DNA from: Psychrobacter sp.
Lineage (GTDB): Bacteria; Pseudomonadota; Gammaproteobacteria; Pseudomonadales; Moraxellaceae
Direction: 5' to 3'
Assembly: GCA_029267175.1 (NCBI GenBank)
Contig: JARIDJ010000024.1
Coordinates: 1-33,399, forward strand
DNA: 33,399 nucleotides
The notes under the pieces were generated by a model that saw only the letters and a list, made by a program, of their open reading frames with translations, had not been told where the DNA came from and made no database searches. Made by a program: the position numbers and the translations under genes. This document shows positions 7,579 to 16,579 of this stretch, one piece after another. Position 1 is the first letter of the stretch. Every line of letters begins with the position of its first letter.

Positions 7579-8952
7579 TTGTTACATGTTTGGTTGAGAG
7601 CTCAACATAGCCCACTGTTTGTTTGGCACGCTGCCAATAAACAGTGGCAACCAGTTATGGGCTGGCAGCAACTACAAGATAGCCATAATGACTATTATGG
7701 CTATAAGTCCGTTAGCAAGTCTGGCCTCGACAAAAAGTTATGCCTGTATTTTCCTTCAACTCATCTGCTACAAATAGAGACGCCGCTAACTGCCAGTCAA
7801 TTAAAGCAGTTAGGAGATAGTGGCAAACAGTACTTATTTGAAGAGAGCTCAATCGCTCCGGTTGAGCAATTGACTGTGCGCCAACAGAGCTATGGCAGTA
7901 GCCATCATCTTTATGCGCTAGCGAAGGATGATATTGAGTCGTGGCAACAAAGCGCGACTTTAGTAGGGTTTAGTATTAGTGCGCTGCTGCCTGATTTTTT
8001 ATTATTGCCCGTGCCAGAAGAAGGCGCCGGACAGCAAGTGGTCATGTATCAAGATACTCAAACTACTTTGTTGCGTCAGTCGCCGCAGCATGGCATGGCG
8101 GTGAGCTATTTGCCTTTAGTATTTGAGCGCTTACCTTACTTAAGCGAGGTCTGCTTAGTAGCGCCTTTAGAGCAATCAGCCTCTGACTTATCTAATAACG
8201 ACTTATCTAATAATGAGTTACCTAATACTATAGATCCTTTATCCATAAATACAGGAACTATTGATTTATCAAAGGTAGATTCAGCAGATATCGATATCCC
8301 TCCAAATACACCGAATAACAACCTTACTACTCAAACCCGCGCCTTATTAGCAGAGCAGCAAATACTATTAACTGACCTTAGCACTCAGCCTATGCCCATT
8401 GAAGGGGCTGAGCGTCATGCTCTGAACTTCTTTGTCAAAACCTCAGATAGCAAACTCTCTCCTTACTTACGTGTTGCAGCGATGGTCGCTATGTCAGCAT
8501 TAGTGCTACAAATAGCCGCTGATGGCTTACAAGTCTATCGCTATAATGCTGCAAGCGAAGCGACTCAAACCGCTATCACTAGCCAGTTTCAATCGTGGTT
8601 TCCAGAAGATCGTCTCAATCCGCGTACTCAATTACAGACGCAGATGAGCGCGAAACTACGTAGCAGCAGCCAAGCGCCAGCATCACACCTGGCAGTATTG
8701 GCGCGTATCTCACCCTTGATTAAACAGTCTTCTTTACAAGCACAGGCACTAATGATGCAGCCAAATACGCTTAGCTTTACGCTAATAGCGCCCAATCGCA
8801 CAAGCCTTGATGAATTTGCCAATACCCTTGTGACTCAAGGAATAGCGGCCAATCTACAACAAGTGAGCGGCAACGAGCAAGGGCAGTTTAGCGGACAGAT
8901 AACGGTAGATATAGTCAAAGGTGCTAGTGAAAGCATGCCGCCAGTAGTTTGA
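7579..8952 (+). CDS. gspL: type II secretion system protein GspL
   Basis: Bitopic inner-membrane component of the type II secretion machine; its cytoplasmic actin-like domain binds the ATPase GspE and its periplasmic ferredoxin-like domain pairs with GspM. The 457 residues show a large cytoplasmic region (about 1-290), one membrane segment (RVAAMVAMSALVLQIAADGL, about 298-317) and a periplasmic domain ending in QVSGNEQGQFSGQITVDIV. The start is a TTG at 7579 preceded by AAGGA with 8 bases spacing; the next in-frame Met is at residue 27. A low-complexity linker (about residues 200-255) contains three 15-base tandem units at 8185-8229 encoding DLSNN, DLSNN and ELPNT. Similarity of GspL families is low, so the call leans on topology, motifs and the adjacent gspM. 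Confidence 0.82.
   Translation: MLHVWLRAQHSPLFVWHAANKQWQPVMGWQQLQDSHNDYYGYKSVSKSGLDKKLCLYFPSTHLLQIETPLTASQLKQLGDSGKQYLFEESSIAPVEQLTVRQQSYGSSHHLYALAKDDIESWQQSATLVGFSISALLPDFLLLPVPEEGAGQQVVMYQDTQTTLLRQSPQHGMAVSYLPLVFERLPYLSEVCLVAPLEQSASDLSNNDLSNNELPNTIDPLSINTGTIDLSKVDSADIDIPPNTPNNNLTTQTRALLAEQQILLTDLSTQPMPIEGAERHALNFFVKTSDSKLSPYLRVAAMVAMSALVLQIAADGLQVYRYNAASEATQTAITSQFQSWFPEDRLNPRTQLQTQMSAKLRSSSQAPASHLAVLARISPLIKQSSLQAQALMMQPNTLSFTLIAPNRTSLDEFANTLVTQGIAANLQQVSGNEQGQFSGQITVDIVKGASESMPPVV
8185..8229 (+). repeat. three 15-base tandem repeats inside gspL
   Basis: Units GACTTATCTAATAAC (8185-8199), GACTTATCTAATAAT (8200-8214) and the diverged GAGTTACCTAATACT (8215-8229) lie in frame in the Asn/Ser/Asp-rich linker of GspL. 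Copy changes would add or remove five residues without shifting frame. Confidence 0.85.
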
Positions 8953-8995
8953 TGATCTAAAAAAGCTGAGATGCGCGAGAAAATACAGAGACTAA

Positions 8996-9562
8996 ATGAT
9001 GAATATACTACAGCGCCGTAATAAGCGAAAACCCTCAAATAGCTTAAACGCTTCTGTCAGTAACAGTGCTTTTGCAGAGTCCTTGAGCCGTTATCAATCG
9101 ACGCTATCGGCACGCTGGCAAGCGCTATCTTCTCGTGATCAATTGGCGTTAGCTATTTTAGCCGCTTTTTTATTATTATTGGTAGGCGGCTATGGCGGTT
9201 ATAGCGTTAACCAAGCGGCCAAAGACAGTAAAGAGCAGTACCAACAGCAAGTAGCGGATTATTTTTGGTTACGCTCGCAGGCGGGTAATATCGATATCAA
9301 TGCCATCAGTGCTAATACGGATGGTACGGTAGTGGCGCCTGTTACTAGTATCAATTCGTTATTGAGTAATGCTGGAATTGACAATGCTCAAGTCGCGGCG
9401 GTTGGCGATACGGTGCAATTTAGCTTTAGCCATCCTAGTCAAGCCTTAGTTAGTGCCGCTCTTGATAGGCTCAGTGAGCAAGGCTGGCAGTTCACGCAAT
9501 TATCTATGCAGCAAGATATCAATAGTAAGCAGATTGCAGTGCAAGCGACGATTACTTCTTAG
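8996..9562 (+). CDS. gspM: type II secretion system protein GspM
   Basis: Inner-membrane partner of GspL in the type II secretion platform. The 188-residue protein has a basic N-terminus (LQRRNKRKPSN), the amphipathic SRYQSTLSARWQALSSRDQLAL stretch just before the membrane (positions about 30-51), one membrane segment (ALAILAAFLLLLVGGYGGYS) and a periplasmic domain with SLLSNAGIDNAQV and SEQGWQFTQLSMQQ, which is the GspM pattern. Length is near the usual 160-180. It begins 43 bases after gspL. No other gsp genes are in the window; in Acinetobacter, a relative, the type II genes are known to be scattered in several small clusters, which this arrangement resembles. The ATG pair at 8996 and 8999 has only a weak GAGA before it. 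Confidence 0.83.
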   Translation: MMNILQRRNKRKPSNSLNASVSNSAFAESLSRYQSTLSARWQALSSRDQLALAILAAFLLLLVGGYGGYSVNQAAKDSKEQYQQQVADYFWLRSQAGNIDINAISANTDGTVVAPVTSINSLLSNAGIDNAQVAAVGDTVQFSFSHPSQALVSAALDRLSEQGWQFTQLSMQQDINSKQIAVQATITS

Positions 9563-9640
9563 CTATGCTTGCATCTTGAAAATAGACTGAGCTGCCACAA
9601 TTACAGTTTTAGAGGCTATGGCTGGTTATAGGTATTTGAT

Positions 9641-10204
9641 ATGAATAATTCTTCTAACTTTGATTCTGATTCTAAGCTTAATAAACACCCTAAAGCGCCT
9701 ACTACTGAGCCTGTTACCGGCTACAATGAGCCGACTATCAACGATTCTATTATCGGTTCACAGAGCAGCTATGGGATGTCGCGGCAATCGCAAAATCAGC
9801 GGCTTACTGAAGAAAAAAGCCGCTCTTTAATTACTTATAATCACCTTACTTATCTGCTCTATGTGCTTAGTTACTTTACCGCTGGATTGCTTTGGATCGT
9901 GCCTATTGTCATGAACTACGCTAAGCGTCATGATGCTGACGGGACTTGGTTAGCTACTCACTTTGACTGGCAAATCAAAACCTTTTGGTACAGTATCGTC
10001 TGGTTTGTTATTGGCTCAGTATTGATAGTATTTGCGGTGGGCGGTTTTGCCGTAGGGTTGACGGCGAGCAGTAATAATATCGCTATAGGCAGTGTTTTAT
10101 TAACCGGTCTTGGGCTGCTTATTATTGCATTTACTCTAATTTGGCATATATATCGTATTGTCCGCGGCTGGATTGCGCTCACTGACAATCGCCCTGTACC
10201 CTAA
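9641..10204 (+). CDS. small integral membrane protein (DUF4870-like)
   Basis: Function unknown. The 187-residue protein has a polar, Ser/Asn/Thr-rich N-terminal region (about residues 1-65) followed by three hydrophobic segments (about 69-93, 112-136 and 142-166) separated by short loops, the first loop reading MNYAKRHDADGTWLATHFDWQ. The pattern of a hairpin with a conserved H-x-x-W/Q turn between membrane helices resembles DUF4870-type proteins, which also have no known role. It lies 78 bases after gspM and ahead of pyrD on the same strand. I am confident it is a real membrane protein and only modestly confident of the family. Confidence 0.72.
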   Translation: MNNSSNFDSDSKLNKHPKAPTTEPVTGYNEPTINDSIIGSQSSYGMSRQSQNQRLTEEKSRSLITYNHLTYLLYVLSYFTAGLLWIVPIVMNYAKRHDADGTWLATHFDWQIKTFWYSIVWFVIGSVLIVFAVGGFAVGLTASSNNIAIGSVLLTGLGLLIIAFTLIWHIYRIVRGWIALTDNRPVP

Positions 10205-10260
10205 TAATTCACTGTAGTGCTAATACTTATCTAGATAAGCTGATTTCATCCTATGAAACT

Positions 10261-10290
10261 TTAGTGTTATTTTAGCTAAGCTGATATAAT
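10261..10290 (+). promoter_or_regulatory. candidate promoter for pyrD
   Basis: A perfect -10 hexamer TATAAT at 10285-10290, 62 bases before the pyrD ATG. The -35 is poor (TTAGTG at 10261-10266 with an 18-base spacer). Confidence 0.45.
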
Positions 10291-10352
10291 CGCAGCGTTC
10301 TACCAGTGTTGCCTTTTTTCCACTCACTAATTAATCAGGGTTTGTTGTCACT

Positions 10353-11387
10353 ATGTCTTACGCCTTACTTCGTCCGTTTTTATTCAAGATGGATCCTGAG
10401 CGCGCTCATGATATGACGCTGTCTTTATTAGACAAAGCACATAAAGCCCGTACTTTGGGCTTGGTATATGGTCAGCCTATGCAGCCCACCGATTGTATGG
10501 GCTTACAATTTGCAAACCCTGTCGGACTAGCGGCAGGACTTGATAAAAACGGTGATTATATCGACGCTTTAGCTGAATTGGGCTTTGGCTTTATTGAAAT
10601 AGGAACCGTAACACCTAGAGCGCAAGTAGGTAATGAAAAACCGCGGCTATTTCGCTTAAGACAGGCTGACGCTATTATCAATCGCATGGGCTTTAATAAT
10701 CAGGGCGTGGATTATTTAATCGATAATGTTAAACGCTGTAAATATAAAGGTAATATCGGGATTAATATTGGCAAAAATGCCAGTACTCCGGTTGAGCAAG
10801 CAGCTGATGATTATGTGTATTGCTTAGAGCGCGTTTATCCTCATGCCTCTTATATTACGGTTAATATCTCCTCGCCTAATACCGCAAATTTGCGCGATTT
10901 GCAAAGTGGTGAGGCCTTGACTCAGCTATTAGACACTATCAAAAACCGCCATAGTCAACTGGCTACTGAATACGGTTTTTATGTGCCTTTAGTACTAAAG
11001 GTTGCTCCTGATTTAGAGCCGCTACAAGTCGATTATATCTCGCAGCAGTTACTAGATTTTGAGATTGATGGTTTGATTGCCACTAATACCACTTTGAGCC
11101 GAGTCGGAGTAGAGGATTTACGCGATGGCGACCAAGCTGGAGGTTTATCTGGTCGACCGGTCAGCCATATCAGTACGCAAATCTTACAACAATTCTCCGA
11201 TCAATTAGGCGACAAGGTCGCGCTAATAGGAGTAGGCGGTATTGATAGTGGCGAGAAAGCCGTCAAAAAAATAAAAGCTGGGGCAGACTTAGTGCAGATT
11301 TATACCGGTCTTATTTATCGGGGTCCAGGATTAGTACAGTCTTGTATACAAGCCATTGGCGGCTACTATGATGCTATAGAAGAATGA
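10353..11387 (+). CDS. pyrD: dihydroorotate dehydrogenase (quinone), class 2
   Basis: Membrane-associated flavoenzyme oxidising dihydroorotate to orotate with quinone as acceptor, the fourth step of pyrimidine synthesis. At 344 residues it fits class 2. The N-terminal helical segment that binds the membrane and quinone is present ([18 protein letters not shown]). FMN and substrate motifs follow: [55 protein letters not shown] (with the class 2 catalytic Ser in NISSPNT at about residue 173), [28 protein letters not shown] and [11 protein letters not shown]. The ATG at 10353 has a weak ribosome-binding site (AGGG about a dozen bases before). It is followed 54 bases later by cvpA. Confidence 0.97.
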   Translation: MSYALLRPFLFKMDPERAHDMTLSLLDKAHKARTLGLVYGQPMQPTDCMGLQFANPVGLAAGLDKNGDYIDALAELGFGFIEIGTVTPRAQVGNEKPRLFRLRQADAIINRMGFNNQGVDYLIDNVKRCKYKGNIGINIGKNASTPVEQAADDYVYCLERVYPHASYITVNISSPNTANLRDLQSGEALTQLLDTIKNRHSQLATEYGFYVPLVLKVAPDLEPLQVDYISQQLLDFEIDGLIATNTTLSRVGVEDLRDGDQAGGLSGRPVSHISTQILQQFSDQLGDKVALIGVGGIDSGEKAVKKIKAGADLVQIYTGLIYRGPGLVQSCIQAIGGYYDAIEE

Positions 11388-11441
11388 TTATTAAGTGTTT
11401 AATTATTATCCTAAGTCAATTAAATTCATGAGGCAATAGTT

Positions 11442-11939
11442 ATGAGTGGTCTAGATATTATGATTGCCGTTATTGTACTCATCGGTTTATGGCGCGGGTT
11501 TCAGGTGGGTCTGATAAAGACCGCGGTAGGGCTAGTGGGCTGGTTTATCGCACTAATTGCCGCTACTCGTTTGGCAAGCTCGATCGCTCCGCAGCTATCC
11601 TCGATAGTCGAAAACCCAGTATTACAGATGGCCTTGGCGTTTTTATCGGTGGTGATAGTGATTTTGGCTGTAATGCATCTATTAGCTTTTATCTTTGCAA
11701 GCGCTCTAAAAACGCTCAATCTTGGCGTAGTCGATAAGATGGCAGGCGGCGTACTAGGGGCAGCCAAAAACGTCTTGATGGTGTTAGTGGTGCTTAGTAT
11801 CAGCGCGCCTTTATTAGTACAGCTGCCACAGTGGCAGACCTCAGTGCTAGCTCCTGAGCTGATGACTTATGCGCCAATGGGTAAAGAGCTGGCGACAGAT
11901 ATGCTGGGTATCGCCTGGGGGCAGATTAATCAGTCTTAA
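11442..11939 (+). CDS. cvpA: CvpA family membrane protein
   Basis: Inner-membrane protein with four predicted membrane segments, named for its requirement for colicin V production in E. coli and linked there to envelope stress tolerance; its molecular function is unsettled. The 165-residue protein starts with the family motif (LDIMIAVIVLIGLWRGFQVGLIK), has a second helix in VGLVGWFIALIAATRLA, a third in LAFLSVVIVILAVMHLLAFIFA, the LNLGVVDKMAGGVLGAAKNVL motif, and a final hydrophobic helix. The ATG at 11442 follows a GAGG. The gene lies directly upstream of purF, the same order as in E. coli, though here 215 bases with tandem repeats separate them. Confidence 0.92.
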   Translation: MSGLDIMIAVIVLIGLWRGFQVGLIKTAVGLVGWFIALIAATRLASSIAPQLSSIVENPVLQMALAFLSVVIVILAVMHLLAFIFASALKTLNLGVVDKMAGGVLGAAKNVLMVLVVLSISAPLLVQLPQWQTSVLAPELMTYAPMGKELATDMLGIAWGQINQS

Positions 11940-11980
11940 TAGCGATAGAATAGTTTGATACAGCGATACTGTTTTATTAA

Positions 11981-12052
11981 AAAATCTGTGTTTATTACAA
12001 AATCTGTGTTTATTACAAAATTCATGTTTATTATAAAATGAATGGTCATTAC
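11981..12052 (+). repeat. four 18-base tandem repeats between cvpA and purF
   Basis: Two identical units AAAATCTGTGTTTATTAC (11981-11998 and 11999-12016) are followed by two diverged units (12017-12034 AAAATTCATGTTTATTAT and 12035-12052 AAAATGAATGGTCATTAC) and then AAAACC. Each unit keeps the AAAAT start and an ATTA(C/T) end. The array lies 103 bases before the purF start. Confidence 0.85.
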
Positions 12053-12154
12053 AAAACCTAAGCTTTGATTTTTATCACCTCTAGCTAAACCGTCGATACC
12101 GGCGATTATTTTATTACTTTCTTACTCACTTTTGATGCAAAACAGGACATAACT

Positions 12155-13690
12155 ATGTGTGGAGTCGTTGGGGTTGCAGCTCATGAACCCGTTAATCAAA
12201 TTCTTTATGATGGCTTAACTATGCTACAGCATCGCGGCCAAGATGCAGCAGGTATTGTCACTTTGCAAGAGGGACGTTTGTATTTGCGCAAAGAGAATGG
12301 CATGGTGCGTGATGTGTTTATGAACCGTCATATGATCAAACTAGTTGGTAAGTTTGGCATCGGTCATGTTCGTTACCCAACGGCTGGTACTTCTAGCAGT
12401 GCTGAGGCGCAGCCTTTTTATGTAAACTCGCCTTATGGTATTACCTTGGCTCATAATGGTAACTTGACCAATGCTGAGAGCTTAGCAAAAGAGCTCTATA
12501 TTGAGGATCGTCGCCATCTAAATACTGACTCTGACTCTGAGGTACTGTTAAACGTACTGGCTCATGAGATGCAAAATTTGGGGAAAACTCATCCCAATGC
12601 TGATGATATTTTTGATGCGGTAAAAGCTGTTTATCATCGCTGTGAAGGGGCTTATGGGGTGGTGGCGCTGATAACGGGGCATGGTCTGCTAGCTTTCCGC
12701 GATCCTAATGGTATTCGTCCTTTAGTTTTTGGCGAGCGCTTGGCTGCTAATGGCGGCACTGAATATATGGTAGCCTCAGAATCCGTAGCGCTGACCGGCT
12801 CAGGTTTTACCATTATTCGTGATGTCAAACCAGGTGAGGCTATCTTTATTGATCTAAATCACAATCTGCATACCTATCAGTGTGTCGAGCCAAAAGAGTA
12901 TACTCCTTGTATTTTTGAGTATGTCTATTTTGCGCGTCCTGACTCGATTATGGATAATATCTCAGTTTATAAGTCGCGTCTGCGTATGGGTGAGAAACTT
13001 GCTGATAAAATCCTCGCTGAATGGGGCGAGGATCATGATATTGATGTGGTCATTCCAATTCCAGATACTTCGCGTACCTCGGCGATGGAGCTGGCGCTAA
13101 AGATGAACGTCAAATACCGCGAAGGCTTTATGAAAAACCGTTATATCGGTCGCACTTTTATTATGCCAGGTCAGCAGCAACGCAAAAAGTCGGTGCGTCA
13201 AAAGCTGAGCGCCGTCCCCTTAGAGTTTAAAGGCAAAAACGTGTTGTTAGTCGATGACTCTATCGTTCGCGGCACCACTTGTCATGAGATTATACAAATG
13301 GCCCGTGATGCAGGCGCGCGCAAAGTCTTCTTTGCTAGTGCTGCGCCGCCGGTGAAGTATCCTAACGTCTACGGTATCGATATGCCAGTGCGTAGCGAGC
13401 TTATCGCCTCAGGTCATAGCGTTGAGGAAGTGCGTAAGATTATCGGTGCTGATCGCCTGATTTTTCAGGATTTAGATGACTTAATCGATGCGGTAAAAGA
13501 TACTAAACACAGCAAAGTTGAAGGCTTTGATTGCGCAGTATTCAACGGCTGCTATGTCACTGGCCAAATTAACGAAGCGTACCTTGATCATTTGCAAGAA
13601 CAGCGTAATGATACTGCTAAAACAGGTAAAAAAGGCGTGCAAATCGTCGCTGATACTCCAGTTGATATGATGGGCGTAGAAGAGCTGTAA
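12155..13690 (+). CDS. purF: amidophosphoribosyltransferase
   Basis: First committed enzyme of purine synthesis: transfers the amide of glutamine to PRPP to give 5-phosphoribosylamine. The 511 residues match the family. Cys2 ([14 protein letters not shown]) is the N-terminal nucleophile exposed after Met removal; [14 protein letters not shown] and [11 protein letters not shown] complete the glutaminase site. The phosphoribosyltransferase half carries [17 protein letters not shown] and the PRPP-binding motif [13 protein letters not shown] (near residue 363-375). No propeptide or cysteine ladder of the Bacillus type is apparent, so it is the E. coli-like form. The ATG at 12155 follows AGGAC at good spacing. 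A strong terminator follows at 13733-13777. Confidence 0.97.
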   Translation: MCGVVGVAAHEPVNQILYDGLTMLQHRGQDAAGIVTLQEGRLYLRKENGMVRDVFMNRHMIKLVGKFGIGHVRYPTAGTSSSAEAQPFYVNSPYGITLAHNGNLTNAESLAKELYIEDRRHLNTDSDSEVLLNVLAHEMQNLGKTHPNADDIFDAVKAVYHRCEGAYGVVALITGHGLLAFRDPNGIRPLVFGERLAANGGTEYMVASESVALTGSGFTIIRDVKPGEAIFIDLNHNLHTYQCVEPKEYTPCIFEYVYFARPDSIMDNISVYKSRLRMGEKLADKILAEWGEDHDIDVVIPIPDTSRTSAMELALKMNVKYREGFMKNRYIGRTFIMPGQQQRKKSVRQKLSAVPLEFKGKNVLLVDDSIVRGTTCHEIIQMARDAGARKVFFASAAPPVKYPNVYGIDMPVRSELIASGHSVEEVRKIIGADRLIFQDLDDLIDAVKDTKHSKVEGFDCAVFNGCYVTGQINEAYLDHLQEQRNDTAKTGKKGVQIVADTPVDMMGVEEL

Positions 13691-13732
13691 TTTTGTTTTA
13701 ACTTACATTTATAGTATTTGTGCACCTGCAAG

Positions 13733-13777
13733 AAAGCTAGCTTTTATTCTGTTAAAGAATCGAAGCTAGCTTTTTTT
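13733..13777 (+). terminator. intrinsic terminator of purF
   Basis: AAAGCTAGC (13733-13741) pairs with GCTAGCTTT (13765-13773), and an inner ATTCT/AGAAT pair closes the loop; a run of seven T follows the stem (13771-13777). It lies 43 bases after the purF stop. Confidence 0.85.
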
Positions 13778-13845
13778 ATAGCTATGATTTTAGTGTTGAT
13801 TTCAATACCAAGTTTTAAAAAGTATGTCTTTTAAAAAAGGACGTT

Positions 13846-14205
13846 TTAAATCAACAACTGACTAAATACCCAAAGTAGCGCATTTATCGTAGCGATACCG
13901 ACAATCATGCTAACGAGCAACTGCTTACTAAAATGATAGATTAATAAAACCATAGCTAGAGCACCAAGCTGCGCTAACAATAAATGCACTTCAGGGCTAG
14001 CCAAATTATGACTTAGCGATAAATCTTGATAGGATAGGCTAGTCAAAATAAGCAATACCATCACCGATAAAGGTAAGCTTTCATTAAGCCTGTGCAACCA
14101 AGGTTTATCCAGTATCTTTCGCGGAATCAAAGCGGGAATAGCTCGAGTGATAAAGGTCACTGCTGCCATGGCAAAAGTAGCGATAATCAGATAGCTACTA
14201 GTCAT
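13846..14205 (-). CDS. azlD: branched-chain amino acid exporter small subunit AzlD
   Basis: Small hydrophobic partner of AzlC (E. coli YgaH type); together they export branched-chain amino acids. The 119-residue protein has about four membrane segments, with the family opening (YLIIATFAMAAVTFITRAIPALI) and LNESLPLSVMVLLIL. Its ATG at 14205 lies inside the end of azlC (8-base overlap) and is preceded by AAGGAGG within azlC, so translation is probably coupled. Nothing lies between its stop and the purF terminator region on the opposite strand except about 70 bases, so the two transcripts converge. Confidence 0.88.
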   Translation of the reverse strand: MTSSYLIIATFAMAAVTFITRAIPALIPRKILDKPWLHRLNESLPLSVMVLLILTSLSYQDLSLSHNLASPEVHLLLAQLGALAMVLLIYHFSKQLLVSMIVGIATINALLWVFSQLLI

Positions 14206-14917
14206 AATGCGCGCCTCCTTTTTCTAAATGCTGCAGCCAAAAGCCACGCAATAAAATAAGCACCATACAAAGGCTAATAGCTACCAATAATAGCCAGTCA
14301 CTAGTAAATAATGACGCTAATATCAAGCCGACAATGGCGATAGCGATAGGGAAGTAGCGCTTAATGTTTTGAAATTGCTCATAAGCCAAAATCGCAAACA
14401 AGCAAACCAAAGCAAAATCTAAATGCGGCACTAAGTCATTAAGGGCGCTACCTATCATCACTCCGATAATGGATGCTAACACCCACCAGCTTTGATTAAA
14501 TAAGCTAATAGGTAGCATCAAAGTTTGTCTATCCTCCACGGGCAGGCTAGTCATCACCGAAAAAGTCTCGTCAGTCAGCGCAAATAAACAATAAGTCTTC
14601 GCAAGTTTTTGCTTAGGCATCGTTTGCAACAAAGGCATAGCATAAAACACATGACGCAAGTTAATCGCGGCGATATTAGTAGCGATACTGCCTACAGGTA
14701 GGCCAGCACTTAGCATAGGCAAACAAGCGTACTGCGCCGCTCCTGCATATAAAACCATACTAAGCATAATGGTCGCCCAAATGGGAATACCAGCGACTTG
14801 CGCTAGCACTCCAAAGGCGATACCCGCTGGCAGATAACCCATAGCGACAGGAATGCTTTTTTTAAAGCCTTGTGCCCACTGGGTCGGTTGCGACATTGCT
14901 TGAGAATAAGTCTCCAC
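14198..14917 (-). CDS. azlC: branched-chain amino acid exporter large subunit AzlC
   Basis: Large membrane subunit of the AzlCD exporter family (E. coli YgaZ). The 239 residues show the family start (GFKKSIPVAMGYLPAGIAFG), SMVLYAGAAQYACLPML, NLRHVFYAM (a conserved signature) and FALTDETFSV, with about six membrane segments. The start is a GTG at 14917 with a perfect AGGAG five bases before it; the next in-frame ATG (14896) would leave a shorter leader and no comparable ribosome-binding site. It overlaps azlD by 8 bases. The upstream region carries a 24-base tandem repeat. Confidence 0.9.
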   Translation of the reverse strand: METYSQAMSQPTQWAQGFKKSIPVAMGYLPAGIAFGVLAQVAGIPIWATIMLSMVLYAGAAQYACLPMLSAGLPVGSIATNIAAINLRHVFYAMPLLQTMPKQKLAKTYCLFALTDETFSVMTSLPVEDRQTLMLPISLFNQSWWVLASIIGVMIGSALNDLVPHLDFALVCLFAILAYEQFQNIKRYFPIAIAIVGLILASLFTSDWLLLVAISLCMVLILLRGFWLQHLEKGGAHYD

Positions 14918-14932
14918 TTAAGCTCCTACCTA

Positions 14933-14980
14933 CTTTTTATTTAATTATTTAGTATTCTTTTTATTTAATTATTTAGCATT
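14933..14980. repeat. 24-base tandem repeat upstream of azlC
   Basis: Two adjacent copies (14933-14956 and 14957-14980) of an AT-rich 24-base unit starting CTTTTTATTTAATTATTTAG differ at one position (T or C before ATT). They fill most of the 73-base gap between the MATE gene stop and azlC start, where the azlC promoter would be expected. Confidence 0.85.
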
Positions 14981-14990
14981 AATAAGCGAT

Positions 14991-16409
14991 TTACGAATTA
15001 GGCTGCAGTATCTCATAACTGCCAGTGCGATGCGCTCGATATAAATAAATGCCTAATACCAGCATGCGTAAGATCAATATGCACCAAACACTCAGCCAAA
15101 TACCAGTCATAGCATACTGCTGATAGAGTAGCCAACTGATTGGGAAGAAGATAGCTGCCCATATTAGCGCCGCATTCCGAATAACACTACCGGCTGTCAG
15201 GCCAAAAAATATACCATCAAGCCAATAAGCTCCTACGCCTATGAGTGGTAATAATATCGCATAATTTTGATACTGACGGGTAAGCATGAGTACCGGTTCG
15301 ATATTGGTCATCATCTGCAAATAAGTGGCCATGGCTAGCCACCAAATCAAACTTAACAGGAGTGCCAAAACATAGCTGACAATACCAGTGCGCTTGACGA
15401 TAATAGCAAAGCGTCGCCAATCTCGGCGTCCGGCTGCTTGTCCGGTTAGCGTCTCAGCAGAAACTGCTACCCCGTCTAAAGCAAAGGCGGAGATACTCAA
15501 TACTTGTAACAAAATAGCATTAGCCGCCAATACTAAATCGCCGCTTTGCGCTGATAACTTAGTCACCCAAGCAAAGCTCAAAGTTAAGATAAGCGTACGG
15601 ATAAAGATATCTTTGTTCAGAGAAAATAGCCTAAGCATCTTGGATTTAGTAAAGTATTCAGCATCAGTAGTTAGCAGTGCTGCCCAAGACAGCTGCAGAT
15701 GCTGACGACTAAGCCAAAGAGCGAGGACTACGCCCGACCAAAAGGCAATAGTTGTGCCAAGAGCGACACCGACTAAACCAAGCTTCATAGCGTAGACAAA
15801 AAACAGTGTCAAAACAATGTTTAGTAGCGCAATAAAGCCTTGTTGATAAAGCATATAGCGAGTCTTGCCTTGTCCGGCGAACCAGCCAATAAAAGCAAAA
15901 TTCATCAGCTCCGCAATAACGCCCCAAAAACGCACATCTAAGTAAGTTTTTGCCGCAGCGCCGCTGGCAGGATTGGCAGATAGCGCTTGCAGCCCATATT
16001 TTATCAGCCAAGGCTTGGCTATTAATAATACGCCGCCGATGATAAAAGCCAATACTAAAGCTCGCTGCAAAATAGACAGTAGGGCAGAAGCCATTCGCTT
16101 TGAGCCTTCACCGTTATCTGCTGAGCTATTAGCTGTATGGCTAGCACTAAGCTGCCCTAAAGCCTGAGCGGAGAGCCCAGAGGAGGCGTATTGCAAAAAG
16201 TTAAAACTGACTAATAGCAGTGACAACAGCTGTATAGCCAACCCCATACCAGCAAGATTGGACGCCTCATTCATATTGCCAACGACGGCGGTATCAATGA
16301 CGCTTTGGAGCGGCATGGCTAAATTTGCCAGCATTACCGGCACCGCTATCGAGACGATATGCTGATAGCGAGTATCAATAGGGTGCTGTGCTGCCGAGTT
16401 AGTAGTCAT
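14991..16409 (-). CDS. MATE family efflux transporter (DinF-like)
   Basis: Twelve-helix multidrug/toxin exporter of the MATE superfamily, driven by proton or sodium gradients. The 472 residues match. The N-terminal signature IVSIAVPVMLANLAMPLQSVIDTAVVG and FLQYASSGLSAQALGQ resemble E. coli DinF rather than NorM. The second half repeats the pattern at ALDGVAVSAETLTGQAAGRRDW. A short polar insertion (around residues 88-105, with HTANSSADNGEGS) lies in a loop. Substrate cannot be told. It lies downstream of the secF terminator on the same strand, so it is probably transcribed separately. The ATG at 16409 has no strong ribosome-binding site. Confidence 0.9.
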   Translation of the reverse strand: MTTNSAAQHPIDTRYQHIVSIAVPVMLANLAMPLQSVIDTAVVGNMNEASNLAGMGLAIQLLSLLLVSFNFLQYASSGLSAQALGQLSASHTANSSADNGEGSKRMASALLSILQRALVLAFIIGGVLLIAKPWLIKYGLQALSANPASGAAAKTYLDVRFWGVIAELMNFAFIGWFAGQGKTRYMLYQQGFIALLNIVLTLFFVYAMKLGLVGVALGTTIAFWSGVVLALWLSRQHLQLSWAALLTTDAEYFTKSKMLRLFSLNKDIFIRTLILTLSFAWVTKLSAQSGDLVLAANAILLQVLSISAFALDGVAVSAETLTGQAAGRRDWRRFAIIVKRTGIVSYVLALLLSLIWWLAMATYLQMMTNIEPVLMLTRQYQNYAILLPLIGVGAYWLDGIFFGLTAGSVIRNAALIWAAIFFPISWLLYQQYAMTGIWLSVWCILILRMLVLGIYLYRAHRTGSYEILQPNS

Positions 16410-16464
16410 ATGGGGCGCTATTTATTGAGTAAGGATAGAACACTTTTATAGATTATATAAAAGT

Positions 16465-16505
16465 AAAAGCACCCAGCACTCATCTATTATGAGTCAGGTG
16501 CTTTT
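16465..16505 (-). terminator. intrinsic terminator after secF
   Basis: AAAAGCACC (16465-16473) pairs with GGTGCTTTT (16497-16505), with an inner perfect ACTCAT/ATGAGT stem (16478-16483 and 16489-16494). Read on the minus strand the hairpin ends in TTTTACTTTT, as expected of a terminator for secF, whose stop is 75 bases upstream. A second palindrome AGCTATT/AATAGCT (16525-16531 and 16537-16543) lies in between. Confidence 0.8.
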
Positions 16506-16579
16506 ATAAAGTACTTTAGCTAATAGCTATTTAATTAATAGCTAGTTAACTATTAGTCAAACCGATTATTTACAATAAA

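Noticed and set aside
11981..12052. CRISPR-like array
   Set aside because: The 18-base units are contiguous with no spacers and only four copies.
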